From Lachnospiraceae bacterium (lineage in GTDB: Bacteria > Bacillota_A > Clostridia > Lachnospirales > Lachnospiraceae): a DNA stretch of 8,755 nucleotides. Below are positions 1 to 5,629 of this stretch, one piece after another. Each line of letters starts with the position of its first letter. The first letter of the stretch is position 1. Made by a program: the position numbers and the translations under genes. A model generated the notes under the pieces. It did no database searches and was not told the DNA's origin. It saw only the letters and a list, made by a program, of their open reading frames with translations. The DNA is taken from NCBI GenBank assembly GCA_017634255.1, contig JAGBNT010000020.1, forward strand, positions 1 through 8,755. The letters run 5' to 3'.

Positions 1-153
1 AAGGAAGACAAGAAAGAAGCGCGGAAGAATGTATTGAGAATTGCAGAAAATCTTTTGCGCTACGGTACACCTGCAACCCAGGTAAGCGAGTGCACCGGGG
101 TATCAATGAAAGAGGTGCAGAGAATTGAGAAAAGGATATTAAAAGAAGCGTAA
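1..153 (+). CDS. 3' end of a gene with a helix-turn-helix-like C-terminus (possibly Rpn/PD-(D/E)XK nuclease-transposase family)
   Basis: Only the last 50 codons are in the window; the reading frame is open from base 1 and stops at TAA 151-153. The visible protein starts with a Lys/Glu-rich stretch (KEDKKEARKN), followed by an amphipathic helix (VLRIAENLLRYG) and a helix-turn-helix-like segment (VSECTGVSMKEVQRIEKRI). This 'lysine/glutamate linker, then leucine-rich helix, then xxVSxxTGxSxxEVxxI' tail is the pattern I know from the C-termini of Rpn-type recombination-promoting nuclease / putative transposase proteins, which are common in Clostridia. The catalytic domain would lie outside the window, so the family call is a guess, while the gene end itself is secure. 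A terminator follows 30 bp later, so the gene is not part of the operon downstream. Confidence 0.5.
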   Translation, partial: KEDKKEARKNVLRIAENLLRYGTPATQVSECTGVSMKEVQRIEKRILKEA

Positions 154-182
154 TTAAGGCAGCTATGTATGGCAAACAGGAG

Positions 183-227
183 ATCCCGATGTAAGGTGTT
201 TTGAAATTTGCATCGGGATTTTTGTTT
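183..227 (+). terminator. Intrinsic terminator of the left-edge gene
   Basis: A perfect 9-bp stem (ATCCCGATG at 183-191 with CATCGGGAT at 211-219), extendable by a G-U and an A-U pair, encloses a 19-nt loop and runs straight into TTTTTGTTT. It lies 30 bp after the stop codon of the left-edge gene and isolates that gene from the pts/tsa operon. Confidence 0.88.
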
Positions 228-260
228 AGTAGGAAATTTCTCAGCATTTCCTATTTAAAC
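224..260. repeat. Inverted repeat (hairpin) between the terminator and repeat copy A
   Basis: TAGGAAAT (230-237) pairs with ATTTCCTA (246-253) around an 8-nt loop. The stem continues as GTTTA (224-228) with TAAAC (256-260) across a small internal loop, giving 13 base pairs. The left arm begins in the T-tract of the preceding terminator and the right arm ends exactly where repeat copy A begins. No T-run follows on either strand, so it is not an ordinary terminator. It could be an RNA stability hairpin, an end of a small mobile element, or a site formed by an insertion. The structure is visible; its role is unknown. Confidence 0.7.
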
Positions 261-360
261 AAAAAACGCTCCGCTAAGGATGCGCACTCGGGCGATAGGA
301 ATATGTTGCATAAATGCAACCGCGTTCGGCGCGAGAATGCCGAAGGCGACATTCTTTCTA
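261..360 (+). repeat. Dispersed 100-bp repeat, copy A (pairs with 8580-8679)
   Basis: These 100 bases align without a gap to 8580-8679, with 77 identical positions by hand count. Both copies start with AAAAAACGC, share GCTAAGGATGC, CACTCG, AGGAAT and TAAATG, and end in ATTCTTTCT. Copy A can fold: GTTGCA (305-310) with TGCAAC (315-320), and CGCG (321-324) with CGCG (330-333). The short stem CGC (272-274)/GCG (282-284) holds the conserved TAAGGAT loop, and CGCT (267-270) pairs with GGCG (345-348) near the ends. Changes between copies keep pairing in the TAAGGAT stem and in the 321-333 stem. It lies in intergenic DNA in the same orientation as the genes. It may be a small non-autonomous element or a structured RNA; I do not recognise it as a named family. 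Confidence 0.85.
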
Positions 361-433
361 AGGCTTCAAGGTTTTCGTGTAAAGAACGGGTTATTTTTGC
401 CTATGAAATGGAGCCGACAGAAACGAAATCTAA

Positions 434-463
434 TAGACAAACCCCTTCAAAATACGATATTAT
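434..463 (+). promoter_or_regulatory. Probable sigma-A promoter of the ptsH operon
   Basis: TAGACA (434-439) differs from the -35 consensus at one base, and TATTAT (458-463) differs from the -10 consensus at one base, with an 18-bp spacer. The predicted start is near 470, leaving a leader of about 120 nt before ptsH. This is the best promoter-like pair seen between the upstream terminator and the operon. Confidence 0.65.
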
Positions 464-492
464 AGTAAGCAATATAAATAGTTTTGCTTACT
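464..492. promoter_or_regulatory. Perfect 9-bp dyad over the expected ptsH start site (operator candidate)
   Basis: AGTAAGCAA (464-472) is the exact reverse complement of TTGCTTACT (484-492), with an AT-rich 11-bp centre. It starts one base after the -10 box and covers the expected start site near 470. The left half would therefore be mostly untranscribed, which fits a DNA operator better than an RNA hairpin. Which regulator would bind is not visible. Confidence 0.5.
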
Positions 493-520
493 GTAAGCCT
501 CCGGCGGATGCGAATGGACG

Positions 521-561
521 CAGGGGGTGATAGTTGCGGCTATGCCCCCTGAGAGAGGGGC
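521..561 (+). promoter_or_regulatory. ptsH leader with two mutually exclusive hairpins
   Basis: Hairpin I pairs CAGGGGG (521-527) with CCCCCTG (545-551) and continues inside as ATAG (530-533) with CTAT (540-543). Hairpin II pairs GCCCC (544-548) with GGGGC (557-561). Both need bases 545-548, so only one can form at a time. No T-tract follows, so it is not a simple terminator, and the ribosome binding site at 577-584 lies outside both stems. It matches no riboswitch class that I recognise. The pairing is visible; switching is inference. Confidence 0.45.
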
Positions 562-590
562 GAACGACGAAAAGGAAAGGAGATACAAAG

Positions 591-848
591 ATGAAGGAAT
601 TTAATTACACAGTCACTGATCCGGTGGGTATTCATGCCAGACCCGCGGGAATACTCGTTAAGGAAGCGAAGAAGTATGAATGTAATATCCTGATATTTAA
701 GGGCGAGAAGAGCTGCAAAGCCACCTCCCTCACTAAGCTTATGGGCCTTGGGATTAAGCAGGGGGATGAGATCAGGGTTACGGTCGAAGGAGACGGCGAG
801 GAGGAATGTGCCGCTGCTATGGAGCAGTTCTTTAAGGAAAATCTGTAG
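591..848 (+). CDS. ptsH: HPr phosphocarrier protein of the PTS
   Basis: HPr accepts the phosphoryl group from enzyme I and passes it to sugar-specific EIIA proteins in the cytoplasm. The 85-residue product has the usual family length. The active-site motif GIHARPAG puts the phosphorylated histidine at His15 with Arg17 beside it. Ser46 in KATSLTKLMGLGI is at the position phosphorylated by HPr kinase in Gram-positive bacteria, where it drives carbon catabolite repression, although the residues after it differ from the usual SIMGVMSLG. The ATG at 591 is preceded by AAGGAGAT (577-584) at 6 nt spacing. An in-frame TTG at 534 would add 19 residues that have no HPr counterpart and would start inside the leader hairpin, so it is rejected. 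First gene of the operon, 66 bp before ptsI. Confidence 0.95.
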   Translation: MKEFNYTVTDPVGIHARPAGILVKEAKKYECNILIFKGEKSCKATSLTKLMGLGIKQGDEIRVTVEGDGEEECAAAMEQFFKENL

Positions 849-872
849 GACGCAAAGTGGATGGAGGTAAGC

Positions 873-894
873 CGGGGTGTCTGCGGATGCCCCG
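873..894 (+). promoter_or_regulatory. Hairpin in the ptsH-ptsI gap
   Basis: CGGGGTGTC (873-881) pairs with GGATGCCCCG (886-894 part) to give 9 base pairs, two of them G-U, around a TGCG tetraloop. It ends 7 nt before the GGAGG ribosome binding site of ptsI (902-906) and lacks a T-tract. It may affect mRNA stability or the relative amounts of HPr and enzyme I; the structure is seen, the effect is inferred. Confidence 0.4.
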
Positions 895-914
895 TGCAGA
901 TGGAGGACAAAGGG

Positions 915-2564
915 ATGAAGGTTGCTACGGGTACTAAGATAGTAAACGGCATTGGGATCGGGAAAATACATATTTTTAAAGCGCCGGTATATGAGATCGA
1001 CGAAGCCATCGTGGATGATCCGATACCGGAGCTCAAGCGTTTTGAAGACGCAAGGGTGAAAGTTCAGGAGGCGCAGCACGCGCTCTATGAAAAGGCGCTG
1101 CAGACAGCAGGGGAGGAGAGCGCCGGAATTTTTGAGGCGCATGAGCTTATGCTCGACGACGACGACCTTATTGATGAATGCAAGGCGATAATGACGGAGC
1201 AGAACCGTACTGCTGAATACGCGGTGCGCCAGGGCTTTGATAATGTTGCGCAGATGTTTAAGGATATGGACGATCCCTATTTTCAGGCTAGAAGCGCCGA
1301 CGTTATAGACCTTAAAAATTCCATGCTGGATGTGCTGCTGGGTAACGATACCGAAGGAAGTATGGGTACGGAGCCTTTCATTCTGGTGGCGGAGGATCTT
1401 ACTCCCTCGGAGACCGTTAAGCTGGATAAATCGCTGCTGCTGGGACTCGTTACAAGAGAGGGAAGCTCAAACTCGCATACGGCGATCCTTGCCAGAAGCA
1501 TGAATCTGCCGTCGCTTATCCAATGTAAGGACATAAGCGATGACTGGGACGGGAAGGACGCTATTTTGGACGGCTATAATTCCTGTATATATATCGAGCC
1601 TACGCAGGATCTTGTCCAGTCGCTTACCGCGCGGCATGAGGAGGATCTAAAGCAGGAGGCTTTGCTCCAGGAGCTTAAGGGCAAGGACAATACGACGGTG
1701 GACGGCAGGACAATAAAGGTCTATGCCAATATCGGAGGACCTTCGGATATGGGCGCGGTGCAGGTTAACGACGCAGGCGGAGTAGGGCTTTTCCGCTCGG
1801 AGTTTGTATACCTTGGAAGCCCGGAGGATCCGAGCGAGGAGGTTCAGTTTGAGTCCTATAAGAGGGTGCTGGAGACCCTTTCACCCAAGCAGGTTATAAT
1901 AAGAACCTGCGACATAGGCGCGGATAAGACTATAGACTATATGAATCTGGACAAGGAGGAAAATCCGGCTCTCGGCTACAGGGCCATAAGGATCTGCCTT
2001 ACGCGCAAGGACTTTTTCAAGAGGCAGCTAAGGGCGCTCCTTAGGGCTTCGGCTTTCGGAAATCTCGGGATAATGTTTCCGATGATAACCTCTTTAAGAG
2101 AAGTCAGAGAGTGTAAGGAGGTGCTTTCGGAGTGCAAAAGGGAGCTTGAGAACGAGGGCGTTAAAATGGGCACGATGCAGATCGGCATTATGATAGAGAC
2201 GCCGGCTGCGGCTCTTTGCGCGGATGAGCTGGCGGAGGAGGTGGATTTCTTTTCCCTGGGTACGAACGACCTTACCCAGTATACCTGCGCCATAGACAGG
2301 CAGAATGCCAAGCTTGAGCCCTTTGCGGACACCCATCATCCGGCTGTTTTGAAGCTCATTCGGATGACCATAGAGGCAGGTCACAGACATAATATCTGGG
2401 TCGGCATCTGCGGAGAGCTGGGAGCGGATCTGACCCTTACGGAGACATTCTTAAGGATGGGAGTGGACGAGCTTTCGGTTAACCCCAAGAGCGTGCTGCC
2501 CCTTCGTAAGAAGATACGAAGTATAGATCTCTCCAAGGCTCCGGTGGTGGAAAATGATCTTTGA
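915..2564 (+). CDS. ptsI: PTS enzyme I (phosphoenolpyruvate-protein phosphotransferase)
   Basis: Enzyme I takes phosphate from phosphoenolpyruvate onto a histidine and hands it to HPr. The 549-residue product is slightly shorter than the usual 570-575. The N-terminal half carries the phosphohistidine motif GSSNSHTAILAR, with His188 as the acceptor. The C-terminal PEP-binding barrel shows GLFRSEFVYL (Arg294), a Mg-binding SLGTNDLTQYTCAIDR around 447-462, and the catalytic cysteine in GICGELGAD (Cys499). The usual GGRTSH before the histidine reads GSSNSH here, a variant I believe is common in clostridial enzyme I proteins. ATG 915 is chosen because GGAGG (902-906) lies 8 nt upstream and the protein then begins with the family pattern GIGIGKIHIF shortly after; an in-frame ATG at 861 would add 18 atypical residues that overlap the hairpin. 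The stop overlaps the tsaE start by 11 nt, suggesting translational coupling. Confidence 0.95.
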   Translation: MKVATGTKIVNGIGIGKIHIFKAPVYEIDEAIVDDPIPELKRFEDARVKVQEAQHALYEKALQTAGEESAGIFEAHELMLDDDDLIDECKAIMTEQNRTAEYAVRQGFDNVAQMFKDMDDPYFQARSADVIDLKNSMLDVLLGNDTEGSMGTEPFILVAEDLTPSETVKLDKSLLLGLVTREGSSNSHTAILARSMNLPSLIQCKDISDDWDGKDAILDGYNSCIYIEPTQDLVQSLTARHEEDLKQEALLQELKGKDNTTVDGRTIKVYANIGGPSDMGAVQVNDAGGVGLFRSEFVYLGSPEDPSEEVQFESYKRVLETLSPKQVIIRTCDIGADKTIDYMNLDKEENPALGYRAIRICLTRKDFFKRQLRALLRASAFGNLGIMFPMITSLREVRECKEVLSECKRELENEGVKMGTMQIGIMIETPAAALCADELAEEVDFFSLGTNDLTQYTCAIDRQNAKLEPFADTHHPAVLKLIRMTIEAGHRHNIWVGICGELGADLTLTETFLRMGVDELSVNPKSVLPLRKKIRSIDLSKAPVVENDL

Positions 2565-2985
2565 ATCCGACGGTGACAAGCAGACCTACGAATTTGCGCG
2601 TTCCCTGGGCGAAAAAGCCCTGCCGGGGCAGGTCTATGCCCTGACGGGAGAGCTGGGGGCGGGGAAGACTGTTTTTGCCCGGGGCTTTGCAGAGGGGCTT
2701 AAGGTGGCGGAGAGGGTTAATTCGCCTACTTATACGATCCTGCACAGCTATTTTAGCGGGAGGCTTCCCTTTCATCATTTTGACGTATACAGAATAGCCG
2801 AGCCCGAGGAAATGGAGGAGATCGGCTACGAGGACTGCTTCTATTCAGACGGGGTGAGCCTCATAGAGTGGGCAGAGCTGGTCCGGGAGATACTGCCGGA
2901 GAATACGATATTTGTGCATTTCAGTAAGGTGCCCGAGAAGGGGACTGAATACAGAAGGATAGAACTTGAAGATTTTGGCGATTGA
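2554..2985 (+). CDS. tsaE: tRNA t6A biosynthesis ATPase TsaE
   Basis: TsaE is the small ATPase that works with TsaB and TsaD to place the threonylcarbamoyl group on A37 of tRNAs reading ANN codons. The 143-residue protein has the usual length. A Walker A motif GELGAGKT lies at residues 32-39, the switch-like NSPTYTI at 56-62, HFDVYR at 75-80 and the Walker B-like SLIEW at 102-106, in the order typical of TsaE. Its ATG lies inside the last codons of ptsI and it overlaps tsaB by 20 nt, so the three are almost certainly on one transcript. The partners tsaB and tsaD are both in this window; tsaC, which makes the threonylcarbamoyl-AMP donor, is not. Confidence 0.95.
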   Translation: MIFESDGDKQTYEFARSLGEKALPGQVYALTGELGAGKTVFARGFAEGLKVAERVNSPTYTILHSYFSGRLPFHHFDVYRIAEPEEMEEIGYEDCFYSDGVSLIEWAELVREILPENTIFVHFSKVPEKGTEYRRIELEDFGD

Positions 2986-3691
2986 TTCCTCGGGACTCGT
3001 GGCGGGAGCTGCGGTCATGGAGGATGAGAGGATGACGGCGGAGTTTACCGTCAATTATAAAAAAACACATTCACAAACACTGATGCCTATGGTGGACACG
3101 GTTCTTAAGAGGCTGGAAATGAAGCTAGACGAGCTGGATGCCATAGCAGTGAGCTCGGGACCGGGGTCATTCACGGGCCTAAGGATCGGGGTCGCCAGTG
3201 CCAAGGGTCTGGCGATGGCAATAGACAAGCCCGTTATAAGCGTGCCGACGCTGGAAGCTCTTGCCTATAACCTGTACGGCTTTAAGGGACTGGTAGTGCC
3301 AATAATGGATGCCAGGAGGAACCAGGTCTATACGGGCATCTACGAATTTAATTCCGAAAATGAGCTCATAACTCTCGCGGAGGGAATGGCAGTGGATTTC
3401 GCAGAGCTGATGGAGAGGCTCAACGGAATGGGAAAAGAGGTCTGCTTCCTGGGAGACGGGGTTCCGGTCTTCCGGGAGTTTATAAAAGAGAACGGGAGGA
3501 TAAAGGTGAGCTTTGCGCCAAATCACCTCTCCCACCAGAGAGCCGGGGCGGTGGGAGCCCTGGCGCTTAGGTATTATAAGGAAGGAAAATATTGCTCGGC
3601 GGCGGAAATGAGACCGGTGTATCTTAGAAAATCCCAGGCTGAACGGGAGAGGGAGAAGAGCCTCGATGGAAGTGCGGATAAAGAGGCTTGA
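2966..3691 (+). CDS. tsaB: tRNA t6A biosynthesis protein TsaB
   Basis: TsaB is the ASKHA-fold partner that dimerises with TsaD in the t6A37 synthase. The 241-residue product opens with MKILAIDSS, the first phosphate-loop strand of the fold. It has the family hallmarks THSQTLMP (residues 34-41), SSGPGSFTGLRIG (63-75) and PIMDARRNQVYTGIY (112-126). As expected for TsaB it lacks the metal-binding HxxxH of TsaD. The start is a TTG at 2966: the first conserved strand begins at residue 3, no ATG or GTG lies close upstream in frame, and AAGGAT (2954-2959) sits 6 nt before it. The gene overlaps tsaE by 20 nt and rimI by 26 nt. The C-terminus is highly charged (AEREREKS). Confidence 0.94.
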   Translation: MKILAIDSSGLVAGAAVMEDERMTAEFTVNYKKTHSQTLMPMVDTVLKRLEMKLDELDAIAVSSGPGSFTGLRIGVASAKGLAMAIDKPVISVPTLEALAYNLYGFKGLVVPIMDARRNQVYTGIYEFNSENELITLAEGMAVDFAELMERLNGMGKEVCFLGDGVPVFREFIKENGRIKVSFAPNHLSHQRAGAVGALALRYYKEGKYCSAAEMRPVYLRKSQAEREREKSLDGSADKEA

Positions 3692-4106
3692 GAAAGAGGA
3701 TGCAAAGGAAGCCGCGGCGCTGGAGGAGCTAAGCTTCGGGAAAGAGGGCTGGAGCGAACAGGATTTTTTAGATACCCTTAAGCTCGATTATGCCTATTAT
3801 TTGTGTGCATGTTCCCGAGAGGAACTAATAGGGCTTGCAGGGGCAAGGCTCATTGCGGGGGAGGCTTATATTTCCAACGTTTCAGTGCACCCAGGGTTTC
3901 GCCGGGAGGGGATAGGACTCAGGCTAATGGAGGAGCTTATGGAGCTTCTTTTGGCGAATGGGGCAACCGCCTATACGCTGGAGGTCAGGAGTCTAAACCG
4001 CGCCGCGACAGGCTTATATGAAAAGCTCGGCTTTGTAAGGGAGGGGATAAGGAGGAATTTTTATACCTCGCCTGAGGACGACGCAATAATAATGTGGAAA
4101 AGATAA
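3666..4106 (+). CDS. rimI: RimI-type protein N-acetyltransferase (GNAT family)
   Basis: RimI transfers acetyl from acetyl-CoA to protein N-termini; the classical target in E. coli is ribosomal protein bS18, while homologues elsewhere can be less specific. The 146-residue product has the usual length and GNAT order. The acetyl-CoA loop is VHPGFRREGIG (residues 74-84), with Arg79-Arg80-Glu81-Gly82-Ile83-Gly84 as the pyrophosphate-binding motif. The RimI signature TLEVRSLN (104-111) carries Glu106, and Tyr118 lies in LYEKLGF; these match the catalytic pair of the E. coli enzyme. The tail GIRRNFYTSPEDDAIIM is also typical. The ATG at 3666 lies within tsaB, 26 nt before its stop. The position next to tsaB/tsaD is common in Bacillota and supports the rimI name over other GNATs. 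Confidence 0.88.
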   Translation: MEVRIKRLEKEDAKEAAALEELSFGKEGWSEQDFLDTLKLDYAYYLCACSREELIGLAGARLIAGEAYISNVSVHPGFRREGIGLRLMEELMELLLANGATAYTLEVRSLNRAATGLYEKLGFVREGIRRNFYTSPEDDAIIMWKR

Positions 4107-4115
4107 GGTATCTTA

Positions 4116-5024
4116 ATGCTGGATGTATGTCTTTTGGGGTCGGGAGGGATGATGCCGCTGCCTTATAGGCACCTGACCTCTGCGATGTTTCGATATAACG
4201 GGAATAATATTCTTATAGACTGCGGCGAGGGCACTCAGGTCGCCATAAAGAAGCAGGGATGGAGTCCGAAGCCTATCGGTCTTATTCTTTTTACTCATTT
4301 TCACGCCGACCATATCAGCGGGCTTCCGGGGCTTATACTTACCATGGGAAATGCTGAAAGGACGGAGAAGCTTACGATTGTCGGGCCAAGGGGGGTTGAA
4401 AGGATATGCAGCGCGCTTTTGACTATTGCGCCTGACAGACCCTTTGATATAGAATATATTGAGCTTGACAGCGACACGGAATTTGAGTGGGAGGGCTACC
4501 GGATAAACGCCTTCAAGGTCAACCACAATGTTTTGTGCTACGGCTACAGCGTGGAGATCGACCGGAAGGGCAGGTTTGATGCGGATGAGGCTAGGCGTCT
4601 CAATATTCCGCTTAATTTTTGGAAGCACCTGCAAAGCGGAGAGACGGTCAGGGATGAGGAGGGGAACGAGTTTTGCCCCGAAATGGTCATGGGGGCGCCC
4701 CGAAAGGGGCTTAAGGTCACCTACTGTACTGATACCAGACCTACTGCCTCAATAGTTCAGCATGCTTCCGGGTCGGACCTCTTTATCTGCGAGGGAATGT
4801 ACGGAGAGGCAGATAAGCTGGACAAGGCAAAGGAACACAAGCACATGACATTTTATGAGGCTGCAGGGCTTGCGAAGGAGGCCGGGGTGAAGGAGCTCTG
4901 GCTTACTCATTATTCACCGTCGCTTATCAGTCCGAAGCCTTTTATGGCGGAAGTACGCAGGACATTCCCCCAGGCGTTTGCGGGTAAGGACGGGAAGAGC
5001 GTGGAGTTGAGTTATGAAGATTAG
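4116..5024 (+). CDS. rnz: Ribonuclease Z (metallo-beta-lactamase fold tRNA 3' endonuclease)
   Basis: RNase Z cuts tRNA precursors just after the discriminator base when CCA is not encoded. The 302-residue protein carries the complete zinc set: THFHADH (His61, His63, Asp65, His66), His137, Asp206 in CTDTRPT and His265 in LTHYSP. RNase Z-specific features are DCGEGTQ (35-41), SGLPGL after the metal motif and HMTFYEAA (243-250), the HxT/EAA motif that separates RNase Z from other metallo-beta-lactamase proteins. The ATG at 4116 lies 9 bp after rimI, with only a weak AAGG (4105-4108) before it. The two serine tRNA genes further along lack encoded CCA and are the type of substrate it needs. The long insert around 150-195 was not compared with structures. 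Confidence 0.9.
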   Translation: MLDVCLLGSGGMMPLPYRHLTSAMFRYNGNNILIDCGEGTQVAIKKQGWSPKPIGLILFTHFHADHISGLPGLILTMGNAERTEKLTIVGPRGVERICSALLTIAPDRPFDIEYIELDSDTEFEWEGYRINAFKVNHNVLCYGYSVEIDRKGRFDADEARRLNIPLNFWKHLQSGETVRDEEGNEFCPEMVMGAPRKGLKVTYCTDTRPTASIVQHASGSDLFICEGMYGEADKLDKAKEHKHMTFYEAAGLAKEAGVKELWLTHYSPSLISPKPFMAEVRRTFPQAFAGKDGKSVELSYED

Positions 5025-5574
5025 CTCGGATAACGTAAAAAAAATACTGTTGCTTTTGATAGTGGCGGCTGTTTTTGTCGTTATCTTTTATCGTGTCGCA
5101 AACCGGCCCAGGCAGGCGGAGGAGGGGAAGCTTTCACAGGTTCAAAACGTGCTGCAAAGGGATCTGGACTATAATTATCCTCCGAGTCCCAGAGAGGTTG
5201 TAAGATACTATGCGGAGCTTTCGCAATGCCTGTATCTGGCAGATATTTCCGATAAGGAGATTGAGGATATAGGAATACAGATGAGGGAGCTTTTTGACAG
5301 CGAGCTTAAGGACAATCAGCCTCAATCGGATTACCTGAACAACCTTAAGGTGGATGTGGCAATGTTCAGGGAGGAGCAGAGGAAGGTTATAAGCTTTACC
5401 ATATCCTCTTCGACAGACGTGGAGTTTTCCGAGACGGACAAGGGCGATCTGGCTACGCTTTACTGTATGTTCACAATGCAGAAGGGCAACCAGAATTACA
5501 GCGATAACGAGCATTTTATCCTGCGCAAGGATGAAAGGGGGCACTGGAAGATACTTGGATGGCAGCCGGCTTGA
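5014..5574 (+). CDS. Membrane-anchored protein of unknown function (DUF6715-like)
   Basis: The function is unknown. The 186-residue product has a lysine pair (residues 9-10), one strongly hydrophobic segment at about 11-26 (ILLLLIVAAVFVVIFY) without a lipobox cysteine or clear cleavage site, then a soluble region. The simplest topology is an N-terminal anchor with the rest outside the membrane. The soluble part starts with a charged linker and PPSPREVVRYYAELSQCLY, and ends in the strand pattern FILRKDERGHWKILGWQPA. That ending and the overall helix-then-strands layout recall NTF2-like domains, though I cannot prove it. I believe it matches the Lachnospiraceae family DUF6715, from memory. Its ATG overlaps the rnz stop by 11 nt, with GGAG (5003-5006) at 7 nt spacing, so it is a real member of the operon. 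Confidence 0.85.
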   Translation: MKISSDNVKKILLLLIVAAVFVVIFYRVANRPRQAEEGKLSQVQNVLQRDLDYNYPPSPREVVRYYAELSQCLYLADISDKEIEDIGIQMRELFDSELKDNQPQSDYLNNLKVDVAMFREEQRKVISFTISSSTDVEFSETDKGDLATLYCMFTMQKGNQNYSDNEHFILRKDERGHWKILGWQPA

Positions 5575-5601
5575 GGAAGGTCAGCAGGAGTGAAAGTATC
5601 A

Positions 5602-5629
5602 TTGGACAGTGCGGACAGGTTGATATAAT
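5602..5629 (+). promoter_or_regulatory. Extended -10 promoter-like sequence at the tsaD start (doubtful)
   Basis: TGATATAAT (5621-5629) is a perfect extended -10 (TGnTATAAT), with a poor -35-like TTGGAC (5602-5607) 16 bp upstream. A transcript from it would begin near 5636, after the TTG start codon of tsaD, so it could not express full-length TsaD. It is either a chance match or a promoter for something other than tsaD. Confidence 0.25.

Larger units (their letters stand above)
154..590. other. 437-bp gene-free region upstream of ptsH (overview)
   Basis: From left to right this stretch holds the terminator (183-227), a hairpin (224-260), repeat copy A (261-360), about 70 bp in which I see nothing (361-433), a promoter (434-463), a dyad (464-492), two competing leader hairpins (521-561) and the ptsH ribosome binding site (577-584). 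Frames that stay open through it (201-530 and 280-465) have no recognisable protein pattern and run through the terminator, the repeat and the promoter, so I do not call a gene. Confidence 0.75.

Noticed and set aside
224..260. Second hairpin as a bidirectional terminator
   Set aside because: Neither strand has a T-run after the stem: the plus strand continues with A bases, and on the minus strand the stem is followed by AAAAATCCCG.
201..530. Open frame of 109 codons through the region before ptsH
   Set aside because: It runs through the terminator loop and T-tract, the hairpin, repeat copy A and the ptsH promoter. It has no recognisable protein pattern, and the matching frame in repeat copy B stops after 18 codons.
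534..590. Longer ptsH start at TTG 534
   Set aside because: The extra 19 residues have no HPr counterpart and start inside the leader hairpin. ATG 591 has a good ribosome binding site and puts His15 and Ser46 at their standard positions.
464..590. Known riboswitch or T-box upstream of ptsH
   Set aside because: I find no conserved core of any class I know, no T-box bulge sequence, and no terminator in the leader.
861..914. Longer ptsI start at ATG 861
   Set aside because: The added residues cover a hairpin and do not resemble enzyme I. GGAGG at the right distance and the family N-terminus favour ATG 915.
540..1142. Long minus-strand open frame opposite ptsH and ptsI
   Set aside because: It lies wholly opposite well-conserved genes and shows no protein family pattern; it is a shadow of their codon bias, as are the other minus-strand frames.
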